A program made the position numbers and the translations under genes. This document shows positions 12,583 to 23,763 of a stretch of 64,000 nucleotides of DNA, one piece after another. Source of the DNA: Diadema setosum. Its lineage: Eukaryota; Echinodermata; Echinoidea; Diadematoida; Diadematidae. Every line of letters begins with the position of its first letter. Positions within the stretch are counted from its first letter, which is position 1. The DNA is taken from contig CM067074.1 of assembly GCA_033980235.1 (NCBI GenBank), positions 36,209,723 through 36,273,722 of the forward strand, read 5' to 3'. A model generated the notes under the pieces. The model did no database searches, was not told where the DNA came from, and worked only from the letters and a program-made list of their open reading frames with translations.

Positions 12583-15500
12583 AAATGATCAGGATCTTTA
12601 ATTGTGTTTGCATGGTGTTTATTTGTGCAAAAAAAAATGAACAAAGTACAGTAAAAGTGTGTAACAGATCTTTCCACAGTAAACCTGCGAGGGTGTTGAA
12701 TTAGTATTAATTAAAAATAAAAAAATAACGCCAATCGTCTATTAAGGTACCGTAAGGGATTCGGGAAAAATTAGATGCATCCAGGAAAACAGCTATTGTA
12801 TTTCACGAAAAAATGTACTGTTTGGAGAGAATAACAACAAGCCACAAATTGAGGTGAATCCCTGCGATATAAAACGTTTTAATCAGTGGCATTACACTAT
12901 ACTTACAGAGAAAATTACAAATAGATCTTACTGCAAAACTTCCAAGCAGGAGGGTAGAATATCTAAAATAGAATAAGTACAAAAATGTAACTAGTGAATC
13001 GGAAAAGAGAAGAGGTTAAAATTATATCCTGTCCATCTTCTAGCTAAAACCTGGGAAAGCCTATTAAAATAGCACGATGGCATTATTAAAGCTCTAAAAT
13101 TAATCCATACATCGTTCTTGCCCTCTTTTTAATTCATTTGTGGGGGGGGGGGGTTGTCTCTTTTTTGGGGGGATGAAGAATACTAATTCTTCTATTTTTT
13201 TTTGGGGGGGGGGGCATGAAGAATACAATTCTATTTTTCTACTTGATAACAATGTCGCTCCCTGACACACTTGCCCCCCCCCCCCCCCAGAAGTATGTAG
13301 AAATACATGTTTGATGTCGTTCATAATTATGTAGATGGTCACCATCTTTCAATTGATAGCGTGACGAAATTACAACCGCCAGTATGTCATTTTTCCGTTC
13401 ATGGAAACCCTGTACAGGTGATTGACATGTAGATGGCGCTGTTTATCCTGTCGGTCTCGTGGGCCTTCTTTGCCTACTGTCGGTCTCGTGGGCTTTCTTT
13501 GCTTAGTGTCGGTCTCGTGAGCCTTTTTAGCTTAGTGTCGGTCTCGTGGGCCTTTTTTGCCTACTGTCGGTCTCGTGGGCTTTCTTTGCTTAGTGTCGGT
13601 CTCATGGGCCTTTATTGCTTATTGTCGGTCTCGTGGGCTATGTTTGCTTAGTGTCGGTCTCATGAGCCTTTTGTGCGTAGTGTCGAACTCATGGGTTGTA
13701 TGACTCCTGAGCCGTATAACTCGTGGCTGTATGCCTCATGGACCTATTATTGATGTCGGTCTCGTGGACCGTATGACTCGTGGGTGTCGGTCTCGTGGGA
13801 TGCCCCCGATAAAACTCGTCATTGCAGTTTTAAATCGAAATTCTCTGTTGTATGTATGTTGTAGAATTGAATTTGTTCGCTCTGTTCAGCTATGAAGAAT
13901 GTGTTAATCTGTCAAACGGAGAGTAGTTTTGTTCGACGCGTCAACTGCTTCATCATGATGAAACTTGTTCGCCTTTTAATTGAAAATTATAACGTTAAAG
14001 GGGATGGCTAGTAACCGATCAGTGGGAATCAGTGGGAATGCTGAGGGATGATTGTTCCAATCCTTGTGGAATTCATTTAAGAGTACATTATATCTTAAGA
14101 GTACATATCATCTACTGCTGTGTGAAAGTTATTTGCTTCAGAACGGTCTCATATTCAAATAATGTGCAGATTAATGCCCCGTTACTGACCAGGCACGCTA
14201 ACCTGGAAACATTAAACTGCAGATTACTTGAATGTGAGACCATTCTGAAGCAAATCATTTTCACACAATAATAGATATATAATGTACTCTTAAATGAATC
14301 CCACAAGAATTGGAACAATCATCCCCCAGCATTCCCTCTGATTCCCACTGATCAGTTACTAGCCATCCCCTTTAAAGAGAAGCGATCAGATGGATAAACC
14401 GAGCTTGAAATTTAAAAAAAAAAAAAAAAACTCTCCACTTCAACCGTATAGTACACGCCGTCTTACAAAAACCATTGGAAAACATTATATAGTTGCATGA
14501 GCTATTGCGTTTATATTTGTTTTGTTGGAGATTTAACTACGAAAAATACTCATAGCAAAAAAAAAAAGAGAGAATATCTTATACAATCTGTGAAAGAGAG
14601 TAATCTATTCTATTATATTTACCGTCGAATAGACCCGATTTTATTTTGCAATGGCAAGTGTCTTTATTGATTATGTTTATAGTGTGATTATATTGTCTGG
14701 GAAAAGTCCACAGTGTCCTTGTTTCGTTCTAAATAAGTATATAAAAGACACATTCGACACCTTAGAAGATGATTTTTTTCCACTTCATTTCCCAAACTAT
14801 TTCACGCAAACGGTAAACAATTCAATCAGATAAATATCAATATAGAGATAAAGTACTCGGTTTTTGTCGTTTACATGAATCAAGCGTCTTGAAGGTTAGG
14901 CATTGATACAAACAGTATGCCATTTCAAAACAACGCACAAGGGGTGCGTTTTATACACTTTATACAGCCGAAACAAAAAGTCTTTATAATTCCGACAGGA
15001 GGTATCTTATATGCGATCCTTCCTTCTATTTTGGTATGTATTAGTGTGTCATTAGTCACCCAACTCTCCTTCTTCCATTAAAAGTATTTTGTATTGGCTT
15101 TGAAGTCTACTATTTTATTACAGAAATGTGGCTACATGGTACATACAAACCAGTAACTTCCTGAAAAATGAATGAATAAAGGAATATAATTCACATCCCT
15201 TACACTCTTTTTTTCCGTCTTACCTCGGCACCTGATTCTCACAGCGCTGTTCGAGTTACACTCATTGTCCTTAGGTACACGTAGGCAATCTTTTAAACTT
15301 GCACTCCGACATTGATAACCTGAAGTATGATAAATATTTCTTCATATCACTGTAAAATTGGCATAGAACAATCGGGGATATGGGGAAAAGAACACAAGAA
15401 CACATTGCACTGATCGCTGTCAAGACTTAACTCGAGTATGTCCAACCTTGTTGTTAAAAAGTGTGCAATTCCATTTCGGTGCATTGAAGAGGTTTTTAAG

Positions 15501-18205
15501 ATAATCATCTGTTATTCCGTTTTGCACCTGCATTCAAGATATGGAGTGAAAATATCAGTGATATATTCAGTGCATTATTACTGCATACCTAACACTGCAG
15601 TTACCTTTATCAATGAAAAATCGTTGATTTGGAATAGGTTGGGCCAAATAATCTTTTACCGCTGGGAAGCCGAGCTCTCTGCAGACTAGATCAGCAGCTC
15701 TTACGTTAAAGTTATCATAGCACACATATCTGTCTGACTGCAGAACCACCAAGCCATCCAGGGGAGAGGGTCCGCCAACCAGCTTTACCGATGGTATTTC
15801 TTGAAAATAAAAGAGTATATATCCGTAAGGATTTGACAATCTTTTCTTAAGAATTAGCAATATTTTATATTATTAACTTTTTACCTTATCCTAACCTTTG
15901 TTTGCCAGAGAACTAATACTGTTAGCTTTAAAATAGAAGTGAGTAGTGTTGATATGTAACAATAGTGGTTTTGTTTTTGAACATAACATTTTGTATTGTT
16001 TTATGGCTTTATAGACTTAAATGTTTATTTCAAAAGTTAGATTATAATATCATTATCGATACTTTTACCCTTAATTACTTTTTCCTTTCGACTGTACATG
16101 TTTATATTTAATGTTGTGTTTGGGTCTCACTTTTGAAGAAGGATTAATACTGATGATTCCGTTACTACAATCCCGAATGACCGGCAATGTGGCTCCCAAG
16201 ATGGGAAAATGAACTATTCGGGCTAGTATTATTCGTTTGACCTGTGAGTGTAAATTGTGTGACATGTTGGCGTAGATGCTAAAACTTGTCTCGCAGGCCT
16301 ATTTTCACGAAACTTGTCTTATCATGATTATAACATCATCAGAAATGGCTGCAACCATGATCATCAAGGATTATGCATTTACCATGCTTTAAAACAAATA
16401 TTTGATAAAGATATTTTCAACAAGTCCCTTAGGTGGGAAAAGGGTTATATCCCCTCCAACTCCCTTCCTTGCTCAGTTGCTTCTCCTTTACGAAGATATT
16501 CTTGGTGTTATGCCCCACCTCCCCTTCCCCATTCTGAAAACGGATGGACACCTCTCCTGTCACATAAAATTGATATAAATTATAAAGTTATGGAAGTTTA
16601 CGATCAGTTATCTGTTCTAAGTTATTATAATTCCTTTTTAAATTGTGTATTTTGGCGTTAGTTGGTATAATGCTGTTCTAGATTTAAATCAATCAATGTA
16701 CTGTTATAATGAGTGCTATTGTTTGAATAATAATTTCTCTTTCTTGTTACAAGTGAGGCAACAAAGCTCTCTTGTTACATGAGCAAATGTTCATTCTGAA
16801 TGAGTTTTCACTCATTGTTCTTCCTGATTTGAGAAAGTGAACAAAAAGTAGATGACCTAAAAGAAGCGAGAAATGGGTAGGTGTGCATGTAATCCAAATC
16901 GGCGAGGTCTCCACTTTTTCTCACGACGGAAATGCGCTGCTCTTTCTCCATATTCCAAAAATGAAGCAACCCCCTTATAAAAAGAGGAAAAAAATCCTGT
17001 ATACGCCTAAGAAAGGTTGAATAATATCTATGATTTTAGTACTCGCATGTAATAGAAACATAAATATGACAGAGAAATATTACTAAAAACTACAAGACCA
17101 TGTATTTTTTTCGCAAAAAGACACTAGAGTTTCCTGTGTAGGTAGAATTCGAGGAATCAAAGATTGGTCAGGTTCTAATAAAAGCACGCCTGTACTACAA
17201 TTTCGTGTTATATCCTCAGTAAAGTCATGTTCAAATCTGCTAGTATTTCTCAGAAAAAAAAATAAGACAATGTAAGATTGATAAGAAATAGTTTTGTACG
17301 TGCTGTTCATGAAAAAGCGTGGAAATAGTGTGTTAACAACAATAGATACTTACTAGTATTTTTACAAGCCCATATATATAATACTTACCCTCGTAACACG
17401 TTGCGTTTATCTTCAAATTTACTGTATCTCTATCGTATGCACCACTTGCACGCACTTTCGTCACATGTGTCAGTGATAAAACAGAGACTGTTTTATCCAC
17501 AGGCCCAGTTATAAATGTTCTGTTGGATATCACATCCTGAATATGAAGTCTCGTCCATGTATCCTTGATAGACTGAACTTCAATGAGAAATCGCCGTCCT
17601 GGAGGGGCCTGTATAACCCAGCTATTGTTGGCGATGTATTCTCTATCACACCATATGTCGAGGGTTAGTGGCCTCCCCGGGCATTTGAGAGTATAATCTG
17701 CAAGCACAATGAATAAAAGATCGACATTACGGAACAATCATATTTGAACAGCGTCTTATCATTTACATTCATTGTGTAAAAGAGATATTATTGTAGTGTC
17801 TTATACTGTATAAGAAAGTTTACAGTCTGTACCAATGTCCGGGGCTAGTGCATTAAACAAATGTCCCCCAGTTGATTCGAGTGTCAAACTATTAAGATAA
17901 AGCGTTAAAAGCAATGTTAGGAATACAAGGTGCAATATTATGTGATTTCTTTTTTCTCACAATAATGCATGCATCACCTTTTAAAAAAAAGACTTGAGAA
18001 GAAAGAAATATCTGCGAGAACATTCTTAAACTAATTACCCCAACCATCATCACCACCACCACCACTAAAAAAAAAAAAAAAAATAAAGAAAGAAAGAAAA
18101 AAAAAAGAAAAGATACGTACATGTCGTGTTGCTTTTCGTGGTTGAGGAAGTGAGCAACGGCTGGTAGAGAGAGAAACAGGCAATCAAAAACACCAAGGGA
18201 GACAT
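6911..18205 (-). CDS. Gene A: CUB-like/SRCR/WSC-like/sushi-like single-pass receptor, 9 exons
   Basis: Predicted type I membrane receptor of 707 residues. Exons on the minus strand: 18205-18121, 17697-17389, 15799-15605, 15319-15224, 11676-11407, 10674-10453, 9457-9395, 8274-8187 and 7706-6911, totalling 2124 bases with an intact frame. Approximate order: signal peptide 1-28, CUB-like 30-131, SRCR 132-228, WSC-like 229-318, sushi-like 319-392, linker 393-413, transmembrane helix 415-437, cytoplasmic tail 438-707. The domain calls rest on visible residues (see exons). The role, as a cell-surface recognition receptor signalling through tail tyrosines, is inference. Introns hold a foldback element, a TTAA MITE, G/C runs and microsatellites. 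It is the most diverged of three tandem paralogues and its tail is unrelated to that of B and C. The sushi exon donor (gtctga) is the weakest junction. I do not recognise a named orthologue. Confidence 0.85.
7749..7860. repeat. Two-copy tandem repeat in gene A last intron
   Basis: An approximately 58-bp unit with CGTAAATTCTCAAG and GGTGGAAAATAAAAA occurs twice directly before the last exon of gene A. Confidence 0.7.
8187..8274 (-). CDS. Gene A exon 8: transmembrane helix
   Basis: 88 bases, acceptor ctacag, donor gtgaga, entering in phase 1 and leaving in phase 2. It encodes a hydrophobic helix, LYTLGTFLCVVLILLVVLSV and a few more residues, followed by the stop-transfer sequence YKRDKK. Too short to appear as a long ORF. 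The matching exon in B and C has an unrelated helix of similar length. Confidence 0.85.
9395..9457 (-). CDS. Gene A exon 7: short juxtamembrane linker
   Basis: 21 codons, acceptor ttacag, donor gtgagt, phase 1-1. Encodes NECHYARIGTTPPTNIKGTS, a Thr/Pro-rich stalk with one Cys, between the sushi-like domain and the membrane helix. Same length and splice sites in genes B and C. Confidence 0.78.
10066..10198. repeat. Degenerate (TTTATTCA)n tract
   Basis: Short TTTATTCA/TTTGTTTA-type repeats in the intron between the sushi-like and linker exons of gene A; an open frame here is an artefact. Confidence 0.85.
10453..10674 (-). CDS. Gene A exon 6: sushi/CCP-like domain
   Basis: 74 codons, acceptor ccgacag, phase 1-1. 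Four cysteines in the order VCNGYW, LPCSQ, LLCVRLPGW and VPSC follow the sushi (complement control protein) spacing, with a Trp before the last Cys. The 3' end is placed at a non-consensus gtctga donor because only this gives phase 1, 222 bases and equal lengths in A, B and C. The open frame runs a little further, so the exact end is less certain than the domain. Confidence 0.72.
11407..11676 (-). CDS. Gene A exon 5: WSC-like domain
   Basis: 90 codons, acceptor ctgcag, donor gtgagt, phase 1-1. Begins EPGFLGCYAGD, then EECVSTC, DIAIV and NCICY, the Cys pattern of WSC domains (GCY.D ... C...C ... C.C). These are carbohydrate-binding or putative carbohydrate-binding modules found in fungal wall sensors, kremen and polycystin-1. 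The C-terminal half (PGQEVHCLYNRE) departs from the family, hence WSC-like. Confidence 0.8.
12043..13806. mobile_element. Foldback transposon-like element with tandem-repeat arms
   Basis: The left arm (12052-12430) is an array of about 27-30 bp units containing CACGAGACCGACA. The right arm (13440-13799) is the inverse array (TGTCGGTCTCGTG). The ends GGGTGCA.. and ..TGCCCC are flanked by CGATAAAAC on both sides (12034-12042 and 13807-13815), a target-site duplication of 8-9 bp. The middle contains G and C homopolymers and no transposase. Long arms built of tandem repeats are the hallmark of foldback elements, such as the TU elements described in sea urchins. It sits in the WSC-SRCR intron of gene A and is absent from B and C. 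Confidence 0.78.
13999..14371. mobile_element. Hairpin MITE with TTAA target duplication
   Basis: Starts AGGGGATGGCTAGTAAC and ends with its inverse. Almost the whole 373 bp folds into one hairpin. TTAA flanks both sides (13995-13998 and 14372-14375), the target signature of piggyBac-type transposition. Confidence 0.82.
15224..15319 (-). CDS. Gene A exon 4: SRCR domain, C-terminal part
   Basis: 32 codons, acceptor cttcag, donor gtaaga, phase 1-1. It encodes YQC...LKDCLRVP...NECNSNSAVRIRC, which completes six cysteines with exon 3. The ending SAVRIRC matches the usual SRCR C-terminal strand (..V.C). Too short for a simple ORF search, but conserved in B and C. Confidence 0.85.
15605..15799 (-). 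CDS. Gene A exon 3: SRCR domain, first part
   Basis: 65 codons, acceptor ttcaag, donor gtaact, phase 1-1. It shows the SRCR hallmarks VKLVGG at the start and RAADLVCRELGFPAV in the middle. The usual WGTVCDD segment is replaced by RYVCYDNF. It is joined in phase to exon 4, which supplies the remaining cysteines. Genes B and C are 7 residues longer near the 3' end of this exon. Confidence 0.88.
17389..17697 (-). CDS. Gene A exon 2: CUB-like domain
   Basis: 103 codons, acceptor ttgcag, donor gtaagt, phase 1-1. The core W-V-I-x-A-P-P-G-R-R-F-L-I-E-V matches the central strand of CUB domains (W.I.AP.G..I.L.F). It is followed by a hydrophobic V-S-V-L-S-L strand and a final Cys (ATCYE). The cysteines are LKC, WC and TC, fewer than in canonical CUB, so it is called CUB-like. 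Asn-X-Ser/Thr sites suggest glycosylation. Conserved in B and C, which have one codon fewer and lack the WC cysteine. Confidence 0.8.
18121..18205 (-). CDS. Gene A exon 1: signal peptide
   Basis: The ATG at 18205 opens a 28-residue peptide beginning MSPLVFLIACFSLYQPLL, a short hydrophobic core followed by a Ser/Thr-rich stretch, typical of a secretory signal. It ends in phase 1 at a gtacgt donor. The same exon, same length and same donor occur in genes B and C, which is why I chose this start. Any 5' UTR exon or promoter is not identifiable. Confidence 0.8.
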
Positions 18206-18299
18206 TTTTTAATCTTTGTTTAATGACGAAAAATAAATTCCATATCAGTCCCTCTTTAGCCGTGTAATTAAAGAGTGACTCCAACTCGATGAAAGATAT

Positions 18300-19504
18300 C
18301 TCTACACAAATTGATTCACTTCCAAGTGTAAAATGTGAAAGTATAATACGATTGGAATGTTTTTCAAAGTGAAGACTTCCAATCCGCTGTGGGCAAGTTT
18401 AACAATTATCGGTGCTAAAACAACGTCACTGTTGGCAGATACGGTTGGTGTTATTGGAGATGGCTGAGATTGCGTGCGAATCTATGCATAGCAACCCATA
18501 CATCTGCCATACGATATTGTGTTCAACTCTCTACTTGCTGGGAAGCATTCAAAACCCAGTTGCCATTTTACGTGAGCGCACATGCTGATCAATCAACATC
18601 GACAGTCTCATCTTACCGGGTACCCATTTATACTCCCGGATTGAGAGCGATAATGTGGACAAAGTGCCTTGCTGAAGGGGAAAACACATTGACCTGCTCT
18701 TTCCCATAGACTAAGCATAACTTTTGTGTAATGTCTTTTGGTAATCAAATCTGTAACATGAAGTTATGGGGAAAGAGCTGTTTTTGTCAATAAATTTATC
18801 TTTATATCTAAAGTCCAACTTCCTTGAAAATTCTCTGCTGAATTCTTACAACTTCTCGACAGATTAATGAGAATTATGCAGTTCAGTCCAGTCTTATCAT
18901 TTATCAAATTATGAACACGGAATGATGCTTCACGTTCTAACTCTCCAGGGATTATGTCATTCGATCCTTTGCTTCTTTACTGGTTTTGTGTTGCTTATTT
19001 GTTTGTTTTTTTCCCCTGTTTTTCATGATTACCTTTTCTATTTCATCTTTCTTGTTATTTCCTTCACAACTATATGAAAATCTAAAACAAAACTGATTAT
19101 CATGCTTATATCTCTTCGTGAGAAATGTCAAGAAACATTGTCATGTACAGTACTTCGGTTTCTTCCAGTTACTTTCGATTTACTGGACAACATGTGATCA
19201 GTATTTGTCGAAGACATTAACTTCAATTGTTCACGATCATGACTTTTTGTCTCACGACAATCCTCACGACTGACAGATTGTTACTGTGTTTCAGTTTTGA
19301 TATGAAATCCAAATTGCTGTTTATGATCTATTCAAACCTTGAGAGGCTTTAAGGAAGCAATATGTGTGGAAGTCTGATTCACGTCTACTTATAGGGATGA
19401 TAATGTTAATAGTATTGGTTGGAATGAGGATTCAGATTTTAACTTTTTGCCATACTTAAAAACCAATTTGTCTCCCTCTACAGATGAAATTTGTGAGATC
19501 GTAA
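18300..19504. other. Upstream region of gene A
   Basis: No gene. Homologous to 38300-40217 and to 59120-59845 plus 62291-63145. Contains a fragment of a SINE body around 18618-18690 (GGTACCCATTTATACTCC). A promoter presumably lies here, but I see no decisive TATA or initiator element. Confidence 0.55.
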
Positions 19505-19526
19505 CTGCTGATCATTACATGGCGTA

Positions 19527-20049
19527 ATGAACAGATTGAAATATTATCTTCCTTCATCTGCATTATTAACTCTTTATTCTAGTTTGATACTACCTCATTT
19601 AAACTACGGGATCCTTGCTTGGGGTAATACATATCAGATATTACTTGATAAACTTTTTTTATTGCAAAAGAAAGCGCACAGAATTGTTTTTAACCTAAAT
19701 ACTCGAGAACATACAGATTCTTTGTTTTTAGACCATAAAATACTAAAAATAAAAGATTTGTATGTGTTTCAACTTGGCCAGTTCATGTTTGATTATAACA
19801 GCACCTTTCTACCCAAAATATTTCACGACTCATTTCATCGAAACAGTCATGAACATAACTATCCTACGCGACGATCCGACGAATTCCGTCTTCCATTAAT
19901 GAGAACCGCACATGCCCAAAAATACATTTCTTTATACCGGACCCAGACTTTGGACTAATCTAGATAATAGCTTAAAAGATTCCCCCAAATTCCTCACATT
20001 TAAATACAAATTCAGAAAACACTTACTATCTACTTATAATTCTAGATAG
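19527..20049 (+). pseudogene. LINE reverse transcriptase C-terminal remnant
   Basis: Encodes YSSLILPHLNYGILAWGNT, QKKAHRIV and HNYPTRRSDEFRLP, the thumb and C-terminal motifs of CR1/L2-type ORF2. The catalytic domain is missing. One frameshift near 19938 moves the ending (RLWTNLDNSLKD) to another frame, so it is inactive. Confidence 0.85.
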
Positions 20050-20476
20050 TTTAAATTGCTTTAATTTATGCTTGAGGTTTCACCTGTCCTGATGTCGCAG
20101 CACTTTGCGTGTTCTGTATGCAGACCTCTCTTCTCTCTTCTTTCCTCTTCCTTTACTGTCTTTTGTTCTTCGTAGACTTGTATTGTTATTGTCTTCTCTC
20201 TTCTCGGTACTGTCTCGCGTCTTATATGTGTGTGGGTAACTTAATGTCTGTACGAGTGTGTCGTCCTTGTCATATTTTCCCGGTACACGCAGTTCAATGA
20301 ACACTGTCTGGGCATTAGCATTGATACTCTATTCTTATTTCTTATTATTGCCGAAGCCAGCGTATCTCAAAATAACTATATTTTTACAAATGGCTTAAGT
20401 AATTTATATCTAATACAATAGCTGTAAAAAAAAAACAAAAAACCTTGAATAATATATTGTTTACTAATTATTTATC

Positions 20477-20520
20477 TAGCGATCCACGTCCCACAAGCTT
20501 TGCTTTTTAGTGGATCGCTA
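20477..20520 (+). other. Conserved LINE 3' UTR hairpin
   Basis: Perfect 10-bp stem TAGCGATCCA / TGGATCGCTA with a 24-nt loop containing ACAAGCTTTGCTT. Similar hairpins with different stems occur in LINE tails at 43320 and 60029. Confidence 0.75.
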
Positions 20521-20742
20521 TTTTCCATAATTGAAGTTATTTTCCGAACGCTCACGAAGTATACATGCATTGTTCCTCGTAATTATTGTATATGTTGTTG
20601 TATATAATTTATTTTGTATACTACATGAATCTTTTGTAAACGTTTGGACAATATCATTTCATGACATGTATACTTTGTATTATGTATGTTTTGATTTTCG
20701 TTGATTGGAAATAAACTATGATTGAATTGAATTGAATTGAAT

Positions 20743-20866
20743 TTAACAAACATGTCACTGCCGGCAACCGGGGATAGCCTGATGGTAGTGTCGCTGCCCA
20801 GAAAGCAGTAGATTACAGGTTCGAGACCCGTGTATTTTGATTTGTTTTTTTCGACATGTTTGTTTA
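20743..20866 (+). mobile_element. tRNA-like sequence within inverted repeats
   Basis: Flanked by TTAACAAACATGTC and its inverse. The inside has an A box TAGCCTGATGG (20775-20785) and a B box GGTTCGAGACC (20818-20828) 32 bases apart, as in RNA polymerase III type 2 promoters. Homologues at 40218-40345 and 63146-63261. Confidence 0.65.
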
Positions 20867-20974
20867 ATCATAGATCAGAAGTTGAGATTTTACAAAATAA
20901 CTTCATTTGTGAGGGACACAAATTGAAGAAAATTCACACATCAACCTTCACCCATCTGCTTAATATTCTCTTTT

Positions 20975-21314
20975 TTACTTAGAAACCACTTAGGAAATGT
21001 TACAGAGTATATAATTCTAAGAGAAACTCAAAATTTACTTGATGAAAATTGGTATTGAAATGGCTTAGTATCCAAAAACAGGGTAAAACAAAAGCAATCC
21101 TTGGTGGAGGGGGATCACACCTCTTATTAGGATCGCTTTGTTTTTAGGCATCTCAGATCAGATATCTCAGATAATTCAAAACCAATTTTCATCAAATAAA
21201 CTTTGAAATCCTTTTAGAATTATAGTATGCCCTTTCATATATTTCATAAAAGGTTTCTCATTATCTCACCACTCTACTGGAAACCTGCATCTTAACCAAA
21301 GGTATATTATCCCT
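20975..21314. mobile_element. Old MITE remnant, right end CCCTTTAA
   Basis: Matches 39590-39919 in several blocks (GATGAAAATTGGT, CCAATTTTCATCAAA, TTTCTCATTATCTCA). Left end not resolved. Copies at the same place in unit C (about 40455-40780) and in the next unit (63380-63722). Confidence 0.55.
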
Positions 21315-21640
21315 TTAACAGACTTTTGTACATCCACCGAATTTAATCAGTTGCTAGACGTTGCTATACGGTATAGGTTTGTGCGATTTTTTTTTTTTTA
21401 GGATTTCACCAGCATACCTCAGAATACAATTGCTGACTGGCTTTACCAAAGAAGAGTTATTCCCATTCATAGTGAATCAATACCTGATTTCTATCCGAAA
21501 TGGAAATATTAAAGGCAGGGAAAGGCCGTTTTAGATTTATATGTTACAGCGCAGAGGAGATTTATAAGCCAAAGTATACCATCGGCGTTCATTGTTTCAC
21601 CATAGTAAGTGGTGGAAGTTGAGTGTATTCTGTGTACAAG

Positions 21641-22233
21641 CCCCGGTCACACAGCACTCCACGTCCAAATCACGTACAAAAAGTTATGAAAATCTGGTGG
21701 ACGTGGTCGTAAGTGGTAATTTTTGGTCAATTTTGATTTGGCCGTGGTTTGTACGGGGTATGGCCGTTGGCGGGTGTTCCACTGCTGAAGCACTGCCTAA
21801 GCACGGCTAACCACGTCCAGCCACGTGTGTGTACGATAAGCCGCTAAACACACGCTATTTCCCGTGATACCAACGCGTAACACGCTTCAGATGACCGTGC
21901 TCTGCCCGTAACAGACCGCTAAAATTTCGCGTCTTTACCGCGTCTCCCCAAGTTTTAATCACTGCCGGAACATGGATCATCACGTGTGTTTCACGTGTGT
22001 TGCACGTCTTTACCACTTGTGCCGCCCGTGGTCGTCCGCGGAATAAAATTTTGAGCAGTTCAAAACTTTTTACCGCGTCAGATTTTTCCCCGCGTCCTGC
22101 CGCGTCTATAAATCGACCTAATTAGCTCGTCTTAAACTAGACATCAACGCGAACAACATCGTCTGCTTCACAGGAGACCATTCTTTGACGTGTTTTGGCC
22201 GTGATTGAGCCGTAAAGCGCTGTGTGACCGGGG
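21641..22233. mobile_element. Non-autonomous element with CCCCGGTCACACAGC inverted ends
   Basis: 15-bp perfect terminal inverted repeats enclose a GC-richer core unusually full of CACGT/ACGTG and CCGCGTC motifs, unlike its AT-rich surroundings. No coding frame. The same element is at 41109-42072, split there by a SINE. Confidence 0.7.
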
Positions 22234-23333
22234 TTTGTGCATGGGCTGCGTGTATTCAATACACGAGTTGCCAGTGGGTGGTTCGCCGTTAAAGTGTTAT
22301 GGTCCTTGTGACAAAGTCCACATGTGAATGTAATGCTTTCTGTTTTTTGTATTGTTTCGATTTTTATCTTAGGATTATTTCAGCATGTACAAGATTAAAT
22401 ATCATTTCAAAAGATTAAGGAAGGTCCTTTATATTGGTGTACTAGTCAACATGATGTATACAGTGTCTTTATATCAACCGATTTTTATCATAATAAAGAA
22501 TATAGTATAGAAAAAAAATATGATATTTTCATTTTAACTTTCGAATTTTATACCGTTCTTCTATTGCCAAGAAATGAAGACAACTATCAAAAGTTGCAAG
22601 AGTCATTTTGTTATGGTGTACAACAACAACAAAAAAGAGAAAAATATAGATACATCACTTATTTATAAGCAAACTAATGTCATTAGCACCCTAAAATGTA
22701 ACACGACATGTGCGGGATATGGCATGCGGAATGTGGCACTTAGCAGTCTGGCTGTATTAATGAAGTCTTGAATTGTACGAATATGAAGACGTGAATGATT
22801 TGTGTCAAGTCACTGAAATCATGCCAGCTAGAACAACGATTTATTTTTGGTTAAGAAAATCATTTAGATCATCAACTCTCTCTATATTCATGATATAAAG
22901 AAATGTTGAAATGTTCTTCTGGTCTAAAGTAATGTGTAAAGCGAGAATATGTCACCTGTCCATGCTATTAGTTGGAATGATTGTGTGTATTGTCTGATCA
23001 AAACAGACAAACATGAACACAACGAATGGCAGAAAACTTTGTAACCAACTCAGAACGGTCTGGTGACCTTGTGATCTCCCTCTGTGAATAAACGTAATAT
23101 AAACGCATGCCCAGTCGAAGAGAGTATAGGCCTACACGGGCCATTTCATAATCAGTACTGAAATCTACCCAATTTAGGATGTACCATGATATTTTGAATA
23201 TGTACACATAAATGTATATTCATATAACGTTTTACATTGCGATCATTTGCTATGTTATAGAAAACATTCAAATTAAACAAATGTTTCAACCTAAATTTCA
23301 TATGTGAGCTTATTGCTCATCGGCTTAAGGTTC

Positions 23334-23380
23334 TTTTGTTTGTTTGTTTGTTTGTTTGTTTGTTTGTTTGTTTGTTTGTT
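23334..23380. repeat. (TTTG)n microsatellite
   Basis: About 11 TTTG units; shorter and interrupted in unit C at 43171-43207. Confidence 0.95.
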
Positions 23381-23459
23381 ACTATTAGTGCATTGGTCTT
23401 CATAGGCACTGAGAGGGATCTATGATTGTTTTTATTAACGAGATGGATACAAAAATATT

Positions 23460-23763
23460 ATGTTTTATATTGCTGTCTTGTGTATTTTCTGAGAGTCCCA
23501 TATCGTACAAGCTTTGCTTCATAGTGGGACCCTCCATTTCCATCCCCATCTTTAGTTAACTTGTATTACGCGCTTTATGTATATATTAACAAAGATATAA
23601 TTGTGTAGGTTTTTTTTTCATCTGCTACTCATTTTAATATGTGCTTTGTTAAATCACATTCTGCAATTATTACAAATATCCTGTGCATATACATTGTATA
23701 TAATTTCTCTGTTTATTTGATGGAAATGAAAATAAATTTGAATCTTGAATCTTGAATCTTGAA
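23460..23763 (+). mobile_element. LINE 3' UTR fragment
   Basis: Has a hairpin with the loop ACAAGCTTTGCTT (23491-23533, one mismatch in the stem) and ends AAAATAAATTTGAATC with three TTGAATC iterations. No reverse transcriptase is present. Left edge approximate. Confidence 0.65.

Larger units (their letters stand above)
19505..20742 (+). mobile_element. 5'-truncated CR1/L2-like LINE
   Basis: Only the C-terminal end of the reverse transcriptase polyprotein and the 3' UTR remain. The 3' end is AATAAACTATGATTGAATTG with (ATTGA)n iterations. The uninterrupted empty site is seen at 40210-40222 and 63136-63150, so the insertion is private to this position. Confidence 0.85.
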
